Origin: an uncultured Saprospirales bacterium
GTDB lineage: Bacteria > Bacteroidota > Bacteroidia > Chitinophagales > JADIYW01
Direction of reading: 5' to 3'
NCBI GenBank assembly: GCA_938008535.1
Contig: CALLKF010000035.1
Location: 1-14,433 of the forward strand
DNA: 14,433 bases
The notes below the pieces were generated by a model that had not been told where the DNA came from, searched no databases, and saw only the letters and a list, made by a program, of their open reading frames with translations. Shown here one piece after another: positions 1-6,340 of this stretch. Made by a program: the position numbers and the translations under genes. Positions within the stretch are counted from its first letter, which is position 1. The number at the start of each line of letters is the position of its first letter.

Positions 1-1051
1 AAGAACCATAACTTCTGTAATTAATTCCAAAATTTTGATATTCAGATGGCTTGGCAAATCCTAATGAAAACGGAATATCTACATTTAAAACCAAATCTTT
101 TTTTCCATGTTTTGGATGTATGGGTGCTGCTTCTAATTGTGCTAATGTTTCTTTACGAATATGCAAATTTTTTCCACCAATTGCAAATTCATTATACACT
201 TGTGCTATAGAACGAGCATTGCCAAAACCATGTGCGGAACCATTTGGAATTTCGACAAATTTTGGATTATTAAAATTATTTAAATTCAACGCATGCGGTG
301 GATTTAATAACGATTTATAGAAGTATGAAAATGGATTTAAAATACCTTTAAAGATACTTGCAAAATCTGTATTTTCATTTCTTCTAAATGCTTCTTGTGG
401 TAAGAATGGAATTAATTGTGCTACTTTATGCTTTGGAAAATCCTTCGGTAATCCAATATGAAAATCAATATTCAAGGCATCTGCAATTTCATCTTTAAAA
501 AATCGATGCAATGGTTTTTTCAATGGATCTACGCGTTTGCAAATCTCATTTTGGTACATGGCAATCGTCCAAGCATGATATCCTTTTTTATCACCTGGAT
601 TCCAATAGGGTTTTTGTTTTGCTAAACTTGTCGATAATAATTCTTCATTCAACAATACTTCATGAGTAAGCTTCTTATCGTTGGTAAATAAACCAGCTTG
701 ATGCGCTAGTAATTGTCTGATGGTAATATTCTCTTTTCCATTAAACGAAAATTCTTTCCAGTAAGTAGCCACTTTTTCATCATAATCAATCAAACCTTTG
801 GAATGCAATAATGCAAACGCTAAAGATGATAAACCTTTTGTAGTAGAAAAAACTATTGAGACTGTATCTTCTTCCCAATATTGTTTTTTATTTTTGTCTC
901 GAAAACCACCCCAAAGGTCAACCACTTTTTCACCTTTATAATACACACAACAAGAAGCTCCAACTTCTTTTCGTTTTTCAAAATTTTCTTCAAAAACAGT
1001 TTTTACTTTTTCAAAGCCATCTTTAACATTTCCAGAAATAGGTACTTGCAT
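1..1051 (-). CDS. Serine hydrolase, beta-lactamase/EstB-like family (partial, 3' end outside window)
   Basis: An open frame of 350 codons runs from ATG at 1051 leftwards to the border without a stop, so the C-terminus is missing. The translation begins MQVPISGNVKDGFEKV. It carries the SxxK motif of serine beta-lactamase-like hydrolases as S69-T-T-K72, the candidate nucleophile and base, followed by the usual helix (GLSSLAFALL) and the RQLLAHQAGL segment. A second motif tyrosine is Y158 in GYHAWT. SAHGFGNARSIAQVY around H274 is typical of the esterase/LACT-1-like branch rather than true antibiotic-degrading class C enzymes. No signal peptide is visible, so it is probably cytoplasmic. The likely role is ester or peptide hydrolysis; the substrate is unknown. 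A second ATG lies five bases upstream but out of frame. The gene is divergent to leuC across 117 bases. Family assignment is firm; resistance function is not implied. Confidence 0.85.
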   Translation of the reverse strand, partial: MQVPISGNVKDGFEKVKTVFEENFEKRKEVGASCCVYYKGEKVVDLWGGFRDKNKKQYWEEDTVSIVFSTTKGLSSLAFALLHSKGLIDYDEKVATYWKEFSFNGKENITIRQLLAHQAGLFTNDKKLTHEVLLNEELLSTSLAKQKPYWNPGDKKGYHAWTIAMYQNEICKRVDPLKKPLHRFFKDEIADALNIDFHIGLPKDFPKHKVAQLIPFLPQEAFRRNENTDFASIFKGILNPFSYFYKSLLNPPHALNLNNFNNPKFVEIPNGSAHGFGNARSIAQVYNEFAIGGKNLHIRKETLAQLEAAPIHPKHGKKDLVLNVDIPFSLGFAKPSEYQNFGINYRSYGS

Positions 1052-1168
1052 TGCATTTTTTTTGAATGGAAAAGATACACCTTTCTTTCAACTTTTAATA
1101 ATACCTTAATCAAAATAGAAATTACAAAGCATTTTAATTCTTTAACTTGTCCATTCAATTATTTTTAG
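1052..1168. other. Divergent intergenic region, serine hydrolase / leuC
   Basis: This 117-base AT-rich spacer must hold promoters for both directions. For the minus-strand gene the best match to the Bacteroidota -7 box TAnnTTTG is TATCTTTT (plus-strand 1070-1077), 18 bases before its ATG, with no clear -33 TTTG. For leuC, TATTTTTA at 1160-1167 ends one base before the ATG. That is too close to be a normal promoter box unless the true start lies downstream, so the leuC promoter is unresolved. No leucine-rich leader peptide or attenuator hairpin was seen. Confidence 0.3.
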
Positions 1169-2542
1169 ATGGCAACAACATTATTTGAGAAAGTTTGGAA
1201 TGCACATGTAGTTCAGTCAATTGAGAATGGCCCGCAAGTAGTTTATATCGACAAGCATTTTATTCACGAAGTAACCACACCACAAGCATTTGCTGGTTTA
1301 GACAAACGTGGTATCAAAGTGTTGCGTCCAAAACAAACCATTGCAACAGCAGACCATAATGTACCAACTAAAAATCAATTATTGCCAATTAAAGAAGCTT
1401 TGTCTAGAAAACAAGTAGATACCTTAATTGAAAATTGCAAGAACCATGATATAGAATTATATGGCTTGGGTCATCCGTTTCAAGGTATTGTGCATGTAAT
1501 TGGCCCAGAACTTGGCATCACACAGCCAGGCTTAACTATAGTTTGTGGCGATTCGCATACTTCAACACATGGTGCATTTGGTGCTATTGCCTTTGGCATT
1601 GGTACGTCAGAAGTTGAACAAGTATTGGCAACACAATGCATTCTACAAACCAAACCTAAAAAAATGCGCATCAATGTAGATGGTGTTTTAGGAAAAGGTG
1701 TAACTGCAAAAGATATCATCCTATACATTATTTCAAAAATTTCTACCAGTGGTGGCACTGGTTATTTTGTTGAATATGCTGGCTCTGCTATTCGTAGTTT
1801 AAGCATGGAAGCACGCATGACGATTTGCAATATGAGTATAGAAATGGGTGCGCGCGGTGGCATCATTGCGCCTGATGAAATAACGTTTGAATATTTGCGA
1901 GATCGAAAATTTTCACCACAAAATTTTGAAGAAGTAGTGGAAAAATGGATGCAATTAAAAACGGATGACGATGCTGTTTTTGATATGGAATATAATTTTG
2001 ATGCAGCAGATATTGAACCTATGATTACTTACGGTACCAACCCTGCAATGGGTATTAGAATTTCTGATACAATTCCAAATTTAAATGATGCTGGATTGGA
2101 AAAAGCACTACAATACATGGATTTCCAAAAAGGACAATCATTAATTGGAAAAGAGATTGATTATGTTTTTTTAGGAAGTTGCACCAACTCACGCATGGGA
2201 GACTTTCGTCAATTTTGTTCTTTAATAAAAGGAAAACAAAAAGCAGAAAACGTAACCGTTTGGATTGTTCCAGGTAGCAAACAAATAGAACAACAAGCTA
2301 TTGCAGAAGGTTTAGATAAAATATTATCAGATGCAGGAATGGAATTGCGAGAACCAGGTTGTTCGGCTTGTTTAGGTATGAATGAAGATAAAATTCCTGC
2401 TGGAAAATATTGCATCTCTACATCGAACAGAAATTTTGAAGGAAGACAAGGACAAGGCGCACGAACATTATTGGCAAGTCCGTTGATGGCAGCAGCAGCA
2501 GCAATTACTGGCAAAATAACTGATGTTAGAACTTTAATTTAA
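1169..2542 (+). CDS. leuC: 3-isopropylmalate dehydratase, large subunit LeuC
   Basis: LeuC is the iron-sulfur subunit of isopropylmalate isomerase, which converts 2-isopropylmalate to 3-isopropylmalate in leucine synthesis, acting in the cytoplasm as a dimer with LeuD. The 457-residue product is close to the usual ~465. It shows the aconitase-family signatures GDSHTSTHGAFGAIAFGIGT and FLGSCTNSRMGD, and a late CSACLGMNED. The three cysteines expected to bind the [4Fe-4S] cluster are C338, C398 and C401. The N-terminus MATTLFEKVW matches the family, which supports the ATG at 1169. No Shine-Dalgarno sequence precedes it. leuD follows after 85 bases. leuA and leuB are not in this window, so leuCD forms the leucine block here or is separated from the rest. 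Confidence 0.97.
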   Translation: MATTLFEKVWNAHVVQSIENGPQVVYIDKHFIHEVTTPQAFAGLDKRGIKVLRPKQTIATADHNVPTKNQLLPIKEALSRKQVDTLIENCKNHDIELYGLGHPFQGIVHVIGPELGITQPGLTIVCGDSHTSTHGAFGAIAFGIGTSEVEQVLATQCILQTKPKKMRINVDGVLGKGVTAKDIILYIISKISTSGGTGYFVEYAGSAIRSLSMEARMTICNMSIEMGARGGIIAPDEITFEYLRDRKFSPQNFEEVVEKWMQLKTDDDAVFDMEYNFDAADIEPMITYGTNPAMGIRISDTIPNLNDAGLEKALQYMDFQKGQSLIGKEIDYVFLGSCTNSRMGDFRQFCSLIKGKQKAENVTVWIVPGSKQIEQQAIAEGLDKILSDAGMELREPGCSACLGMNEDKIPAGKYCISTSNRNFEGRQGQGARTLLASPLMAAAAAITGKITDVRTLI

Positions 2543-2553
2543 AATAGTAATAC

Positions 2554-2611
2554 CACAGAGTTGCACGGAGTTTTCACAGAGTTCTCCGTGATATGTTCAT
2601 GTAACTCTGTG
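2554..2611. repeat. CACAGAGTT-type repeat with nested inverted repeats between leuC and leuD
   Basis: Three near-identical units follow each other at 10- and 11-base spacing: CACAGAGTT at 2554, CACGGAGTT at 2564 and CACAGAGTT at 2575. Their complements return downstream as CTCCGTG (2584-2590) and AACTCTGTG (2603-2611). This allows a nested stem: CACAGAGTT with AACTCTGTG (9 bp) outside and CACGGAG with CTCCGTG (7 bp) inside, with a 13-base loop. There is no T-run after it, so it is not a standard terminator. Such elements are familiar from Bacteroidota spacers; here it lies between two genes whose products must be made together. Confidence 0.7.
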
Positions 2612-2627
2612 AAATAAAAAAATAAAA

Positions 2628-3224
2628 ATGGAAAAATTCACCACTATACAAACTGCCTCAGTTCCATTAAATATGGAAGATGTGGACACGGATCAAATTA
2701 TACCTGCACGCTTTTTGAAAGCAACTACGCGCGAAGGTTTTGGTGATAATTTATTTCGTGATTGGCGATATAATAACGACAATTCTTTGAAAGAAGATTT
2801 CGTTTTAAACAATCCAACATACAGTGGAAAAATTTTAGTAGTTGGCAAAAACTTTGGCTGTGGTTCATCGCGCGAGCATGCAGCTTGGGCAATTCACGAT
2901 TATGGCTTTAAGGTTGTGGTTTCGAGTTTTTTTGCAGATATTTTCAAGAATAATGCATTGAACAATGGCTTGTTGCCTGTTGTTGTTTCGCCAGCATTTT
3001 CTCAAAAACTATTTGCTGAAATAGAAAAAAATCCATCAACAGAAATAAAAGTAGATTTAGAAAATCAAATAATAGAAATTACTTCAACACACCAAAAAGA
3101 AAGTTTCGATATCAATCCATACAAAAAAACCTGTATGATTAATGGCTACGATGATATTGATTTTTTATTGAGCTTGAAAGATAACGTAGAAGCTTTTGAG
3201 AATCAATATCAAAAAGAATTCTGA
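2628..3224 (+). CDS. leuD: 3-isopropylmalate dehydratase, small subunit LeuD
   Basis: LeuD is the small, substrate-specificity subunit that completes isopropylmalate isomerase with LeuC. The 198-residue product is of normal length for the bacterial form. It contains the family hallmarks NMEDVDTDQIIPARFL near residues 16-31 and GKNFGCGSSREHAAWAI near residues 73-89, the swivel-domain loop that contributes substrate-binding residues. FFADIFKNNALNNGLLPV is also typical. The ATG at 2628 follows an A-rich stretch (AATAAAA) rather than a Shine-Dalgarno sequence, which suits Bacteroidota translation. It is expected to be co-transcribed with leuC through the folded repeat. The spacer after it (3225-3336) separates it from lpxH, an unrelated pathway. 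Confidence 0.97.
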   Translation: MEKFTTIQTASVPLNMEDVDTDQIIPARFLKATTREGFGDNLFRDWRYNNDNSLKEDFVLNNPTYSGKILVVGKNFGCGSSREHAAWAIHDYGFKVVVSSFFADIFKNNALNNGLLPVVVSPAFSQKLFAEIEKNPSTEIKVDLENQIIEITSTHQKESFDINPYKKTCMINGYDDIDFLLSLKDNVEAFENQYQKEF

Positions 3225-3336
3225 GTAATTACACAGGGAAATCTGAGAAAACATCGTGCATCCACTGTGATACAAAAATCACTTGTCAGTAATTGGAATT
3301 GGACAATAGTCAATTGTTTTTTCTATTTTTACAAAG
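3225..3336. other. leuD-lpxH spacer with decayed repeat and heptamer fragment
   Basis: The first part has CACAGGG (3232-3238) and CACTGTG (3263-3269), whose CACAG/CTGTG ends could pair over a long loop. This may be an eroded relative of the leuC-leuD repeat, but the match is weak. Further on, CAATAGTCAAT (3304-3314) is identical to 11 bases of the heptamer repeat found after lpxH at 4125-4135. The end of the spacer carries the likely lpxH promoter box. Confidence 0.35.
3299..3331 (+). promoter_or_regulatory. Candidate lpxH promoter, Bacteroidota type
   Basis: TATTTTTA (3324-3331) matches TAnnTTT(G/A) and ends five bases before the lpxH ATG. TTG at 3299-3301 lies 22 bases upstream of the box, near the spacing known for the -33 TTTG element of Bacteroidota sigma-ABfr promoters. 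If used, the mRNA would have almost no leader. Confidence 0.4.
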
Positions 3337-4116
3337 ATGTTACTTGAATTAAATCTTCAGCCAACAAAAAAAATCTATTTCATTTCAGATTTGCATTTGG
3401 GTGCGCCAAATTATGAAGCAAGTTTAGTTCGTGAGCAAAAAATTATTCGTTTTTTAGAATCCGTAGAAAAGGATGCACAAGCTATTTTTTTAGTTGGTGA
3501 TACGTTTGATTTTTGGTTCGAATACAAACATGTTGTACCAAAATATTTCATTCGTTTTTTATCCAAATTAATTCAACTGAAAGAAAAAGGAATTGACATT
3601 TTTATTTTTAGTGGAAATCATGATTTATGGATAAATGATTATTTGAAAAAAGAAGTTGGCGCACATGTTTTTCATGAAAAAATAGAACTCCAATTGATTT
3701 CAGCTAATAGCACAAAAATTATCTTAGTAGCACACGGTGACGGACTTGGACCTGGCGATAAAAAATATAAATTTTTAAAAAAAATTTTCACCAATCCAAT
3801 TTGCCAATGGTTGTTTCGCTGGCTTCATCCAGATATTGGAATGAAAATTGCACAGTTGTGGTCAAGACATTCTTTCACAGATCCAAGTATTGAAGTATTT
3901 CATGGTGAAGACAGAGAATGGTTAATTCAATATTGCAAAAGGAAACTGACTGAAAAACACTACGATTATTTTGTAATGGGTCATCGTCATTTACCAATGA
4001 ATATTGATTTAAACGAAAAAAGTGCGTATATTAACTTAGGTGATTGGATTGTGAATTACAATTACTCCGAATTCGATGGAGAAGAAATGAAGCTAATAAA
4101 ATTTGATGAAAAATAG
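3337..4116 (+). CDS. lpxH: UDP-2,3-diacylglucosamine diphosphatase LpxH
   Basis: LpxH hydrolyses UDP-2,3-diacylglucosamine to lipid X and UMP, the fourth step of lipid A synthesis, at the inner face of the cytoplasmic membrane. The 259-residue product has the full set of metallophosphoesterase motifs: D18-x-H20 in FISDLHLG, GD55-x-x-D58 in LVGDTFDFW, GN94-H95-D in SGNHD, H133 in AHGDGLGPGD, and GH216-x-H218 in VMGHRHLP. These ligate the two metal ions. AHGDGLGPGDKKYKFLKK and the following insert are typical of the LpxH group in Bacteroidota, as opposed to general phosphoesterases. The stop codon TAG overlaps the start of the next gene by 11 bases, and its last two bases begin a heptamer repeat. 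The start is supported by the motif position and the upstream box. Confidence 0.93.
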   Translation: MLLELNLQPTKKIYFISDLHLGAPNYEASLVREQKIIRFLESVEKDAQAIFLVGDTFDFWFEYKHVVPKYFIRFLSKLIQLKEKGIDIFIFSGNHDLWINDYLKKEVGAHVFHEKIELQLISANSTKIILVAHGDGLGPGDKKYKFLKKIFTNPICQWLFRWLHPDIGMKIAQLWSRHSFTDPSIEVFHGEDREWLIQYCKRKLTEKHYDYFVMGHRHLPMNIDLNEKSAYINLGDWIVNYNYSEFDGEEMKLIKFDEK

Positions 4117-4948
4117 TCAATGGTCAATAGTCAATAGTCAATGGTTCCTGAAAAATATCTTTTCAAAACTATTGATAACCGTGGTCTTTGGACTGTGGAA
4201 TGTGAATGCTATTGCAAAAATTCCTGAATTTGTTTCCATAATTAAAGAAAAATCTTTAGCAGTATTCATTAACACCAACGATGAAGTCTTTTTGATACAA
4301 AAAGGATTAATTAAAAAGTATAATAATGTTGGAATATTACTGCAAACCTATGGAAATAAATTCATTGACGATGAAACAAAAATGATTAACATCAATGGCT
4401 TTCGATGTATTTTATTTTCACCGTCTTATGGCAAAATTATACAACTAGATAATCGGCTAAATGAAATCGATGTAATTAACGTTTTTGATTTTACAAACCT
4501 AAATGTTACTTGCGTTGGCAGTTCTTATAACAATGAATATTTCTGGCTTTGGGACGCCGCAACGCAGAAGTTAGAAAAACTCGACAAGAACAAAAAAATT
4601 GTGTTTGAAAGTAATTCTATTTCGGCTTTGTTAGGCAAATCCATCAATCCAAAATACATACAAGAACAAGGAATTTTGTTGTATTTATCAGATGAAGAAA
4701 ATGGTATTTATATTTTTGATAACCAAGGAAATTACATCAAAACTATTCCAATTTTAGGTGTAAAAGCGGTAAAGGTAATTGATGATAAAATTTACTATGT
4801 AAAAGAAAATTCATTTTATAGTTACGATAAACTTTTATTTCAGGAAACAAAATATACCGAAAGTCCTAACCTAAGCAACCAGCAAATTGGCACTGCCAGA
4901 ATTTGCGGAATCAATGCAGATGGTTTTGTAGAAATTTGGCAATTTTAG
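4106..4948 (+). CDS. Exported protein of unknown function, probably beta-propeller-like
   Basis: The ATG at 4106 lies inside the end of lpxH (11-base overlap, ATGAAAAATAG) and gives a 280-residue product; a TTG one codon earlier is less likely. Residues 2-13 (KNSQWSIVNSQW) are encoded by a heptamer tandem repeat. A signal-peptide-like stretch follows: lysines, then LLITVVFGLW and a possible cleavage site after NAIA. The mature part is rich in short beta-strand patterns (FLIQKGLIKKY, ILFSPSYGKIIQLDNRL, GIYIFDNQGNYIKTIP), resembling NHL/six-bladed propeller proteins, although no catalytic motif is recognised. It is probably periplasmic. Overlap with lpxH suggests translational coupling and perhaps an envelope role, which is inference. 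The gene converges on the DUF4293 gene. The N-terminus is the uncertain part; no other ATG precedes the signal sequence. Confidence 0.7.
   Translation: MKNSQWSIVNSQWFLKNIFSKLLITVVFGLWNVNAIAKIPEFVSIIKEKSLAVFINTNDEVFLIQKGLIKKYNNVGILLQTYGNKFIDDETKMININGFRCILFSPSYGKIIQLDNRLNEIDVINVFDFTNLNVTCVGSSYNNEYFWLWDAATQKLEKLDKNKKIVFESNSISALLGKSINPKYIQEQGILLYLSDEENGIYIFDNQGNYIKTIPILGVKAVKVIDDKIYYVKENSFYSYDKLLFQETKYTESPNLSNQQIGTARICGINADGFVEIWQF
4115..4144. repeat. Heptamer tandem repeat (AGTCAAT)4 at an lpxH / exported-protein overlap
   Basis: Four 7-base units follow directly: AGTCAAT, GGTCAAT, AGTCAAT, AGTCAAT, then GG. The first unit begins with the AG of the lpxH stop codon. The array lies entirely within the 5' coding part of the next gene. 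Seven is not a multiple of three, so a change in copy number would shift that gene's frame while leaving lpxH intact. Confidence 0.85.
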
Positions 4949-4998
4949 TATTAAGCAATCCTTTTTAACTTTTTATTGACGCATACAATTTGTCTCTA

Positions 4999-5028
4999 CA
5001 CTTTCACTTTCACCATCACTTTCACTTT
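4999..5028. repeat. Hexamer tandem repeat (CACTTT)5 between convergent genes
   Basis: Five 6-base units, CACTTT, CACTTT, CACCAT, CACTTT, CACTTT, fill the end of the 78-base convergent spacer. The last unit overlaps the DUF4293 stop codon (plus-strand TTA at 5027-5029). No terminator hairpin is visible on either side, although a T-rich stretch (CCTTTTTAACTTTTTATTG, 4961-4979) follows the exported-protein gene. Confidence 0.8.
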
Positions 5029-5443
5029 ACCTCAATCTATCCATACTTTTCACTAAATTTTCATCAGCTTTTATGGAACTGTAAGCCAAAATATTGAACA
5101 GTAAAATAAATATTGGCAAAATTGCACCAACGCCAAAAGTATAATTTTGGATACCCATATATTTAAACAAACCAAACAGAAATAAGCCAATCAACACTAC
5201 AGAAAGCACTATATCTATCAGCACCACTTTCATTTGTGTAATTCTGTTATTAAATAAAAAAATGGCTGCAAAAGCAAACATAGCGACTACAATTGCGCCA
5301 ATCATAATTGGAATATCATTTTTGATCAGCCAAATTTCAGTGACATTTTCAGGTGTTTTAATTTGTCCAACAGGAACAAAAATATAAACGACACAGGCAA
5401 TAATGACTAATAGCAAATAAACTGATTGAATTCGTTGTATCAT
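5027..5443 (-). CDS. DUF4293 family membrane protein
   Basis: The frame extends upstream to 5509, but the family begins with MIQRIQ-(S/T)-V-(Y/F)-LLL. The ATG at 5443 gives exactly that start, and the extra 22 residues would read through a repeat arm and spacer. The 138-residue product has four hydrophobic segments (SVYLLLVIIACVVYIF, PIMIGAIVVAMFAFAAIFLF, VVLIDIVLSVVLIGLFLFGLF, VGAILPIFILLFNILAYSSI) and ends KADENLVKSMDRLR, the conserved tail of DUF4293. This small integral inner-membrane family is largely restricted to Bacteroidota and has no known function. It is transcribed away from truA across a shared 119-base spacer. Confidence 0.85.
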   Translation of the reverse strand: MIQRIQSVYLLLVIIACVVYIFVPVGQIKTPENVTEIWLIKNDIPIMIGAIVVAMFAFAAIFLFNNRITQMKVVLIDIVLSVVLIGLFLFGLFKYMGIQNYTFGVGAILPIFILLFNILAYSSIKADENLVKSMDRLR

Positions 5444-5562
5444 ATAAAGTATTAAGTTGTAAGCAATAACTGATAAGACAAAAGTAACAGAAAAAATTAA
5501 AACGTTCACTTAATTTATCTAATTTTACTTTCGACTTACAACTTAATACTTATTACTATTTC
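5444..5562. promoter_or_regulatory. Divergent promoter region DUF4293 / truA
   Basis: On the minus strand TACTTTTG (plus-strand 5479-5486) is a perfect TAnnTTTG box, ending 35 bases before the DUF4293 ATG. On the plus strand TAATTTTA (5520-5527) fits TAnnTTT(G/A) and ends 35 bases before the truA ATG. No convincing -33 TTTG accompanies either. Each predicted leader contains the same 17-mer CTTACAACTTAATACTT. Confidence 0.4.
5447..5551. repeat. Perfect 17-base inverted repeat in a divergent spacer
   Basis: The arms are 5447-5463 and 5535-5551, exact reverse complements with 71 bases between them, and pairing stops at once on both sides. Read in the direction of each gene, both arms show CTTACAACTTAATACTT, ending 3 bases before the DUF4293 ATG and 11 bases before the truA ATG. 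Confidence 0.85.
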
Positions 5563-6294
5563 ATGCGCTATTTTCTCGAACTTTCTTACAATGGAAAAAA
5601 TTATGCTGGTTGGCAACGACAAGATAATGCAGTTTCTGTGCAAGCAATTTTAGAAGAAGATTTATCAAAAATTATTAATACTAAAATAGAAATTGTTGGT
5701 TGTGGCAGAACCGATGCTGGTGTACATGCCAAACAATATTTTGCGCATGTTGATATTGAAAAAGAACTTCCTGAAAATTTTCTCTATCGCGTCAATAACA
5801 TGTTGCCAGATGACATTGCGATTCATCAGATTTTTGATGTAAATCCAGATTTACATGCTCGTTTTGATGCTATGCAACGCACCTATAAATATTTTATTCA
5901 TTTTGAAAAAGATCCTTTTTTAGCAGAACAAAGTTTTTTACTAAAGAACAAACAAATTGACATTGAAAAAATTAATCAATGTTTGCTGCAATTAATTGGC
6001 GAACATGATTTTTATTGTTTTGAAAAAAAAGGTAGCGACAATAAAACTTCTATTTGCACATTAAACCATGCAATTTTTGAACAAAACGAAAACGGATTGG
6101 TTTTCACTATTACAGCCAACCGATTTTTACGCAACATGGTTCGCAGAATCACAGCTGCATCTTTAATGCTTGGATTGAATCAACTTTCAGAAGAAGAAAT
6201 AATACAAGCAGTTTTAGAAAGAAAAGAACTGCAAGTAAAAATGGCAGTGCCTGCAAAAGGTTTATTTCTGTGGAAAATTGAGTATGATTATTAA
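5563..6294 (+). CDS. truA: tRNA pseudouridine(38-40) synthase TruA
   Basis: TruA converts uridines 38-40 of the tRNA anticodon arm to pseudouridine in the cytoplasm. The 243-residue product has the family start MRYFLELSYNGKNYAGWQRQ and the catalytic signature GCGRTDAGVHA with the nucleophilic aspartate at D51. RVNNMLPDDIAI, FHARFDA-like DLHARFDAMQRTYKY, and the C-terminal NRFLRNMVRRI are also conserved. Length is normal for a bacterial TruA. The start is supported by the conserved N-terminus. It lies 46 bases upstream of the MsbA-like transporter, an arrangement common in Bacteroidota, so the two may be co-transcribed unless the weak hairpin after truA ends transcription. Confidence 0.96.
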   Translation: MRYFLELSYNGKNYAGWQRQDNAVSVQAILEEDLSKIINTKIEIVGCGRTDAGVHAKQYFAHVDIEKELPENFLYRVNNMLPDDIAIHQIFDVNPDLHARFDAMQRTYKYFIHFEKDPFLAEQSFLLKNKQIDIEKINQCLLQLIGEHDFYCFEKKGSDNKTSICTLNHAIFEQNENGLVFTITANRFLRNMVRRITAASLMLGLNQLSEEEIIQAVLERKELQVKMAVPAKGLFLWKIEYDY

Positions 6295-6296
6295 CT

Positions 6297-6314
6297 AAAC
6301 TTTTCTAAAGTTTT
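6297..6314 (+). terminator. Weak AT-only hairpin after truA
   Basis: AAACTTT (6297-6303) and AAAGTTT (6307-6313) can form a 7-bp stem with a three-base loop, starting two bases after the truA stop, then a short T run. With one G-C pair it is weak, so it may only attenuate or stabilise the 3' end. Confidence 0.25.
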
Positions 6315-6340
6315 AAATCAATAGAAAAGATTTTTACATT

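Noticed and set aside
51..320. Plus-strand open frame of 89 codons
   Set aside because: It is the complement of the well-supported serine hydrolase gene, whose translation shows clear family motifs.
1..1051. Serine hydrolase as an antibiotic-resistance beta-lactamase
   Set aside because: The Y158-H-A motif and SAHGFGNARS segment resemble the esterase branch, and no signal peptide for periplasmic export is visible.
881..1168. Plus-strand open frame of 95 codons ending at leuC
   Set aside because: It lies mostly antisense to the N-terminal part of the serine hydrolase gene, has low-complexity F/N/K-rich composition and no family resemblance.
2554..2611. leuC-leuD stem as a rho-independent terminator
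   Set aside because: No T-run follows, and stopping transcription between two subunits of one enzyme would make little sense.
4115..4144. Heptamer array as a CRISPR array
   Set aside because: Units are seven bases with no spacers and no cas genes; it is a simple tandem repeat.
5444..5509. N-terminal extension of DUF4293 by 22 residues
   Set aside because: The family starts at MIQRIQ; the extension would translate one arm of the inverted repeat and the promoter box.
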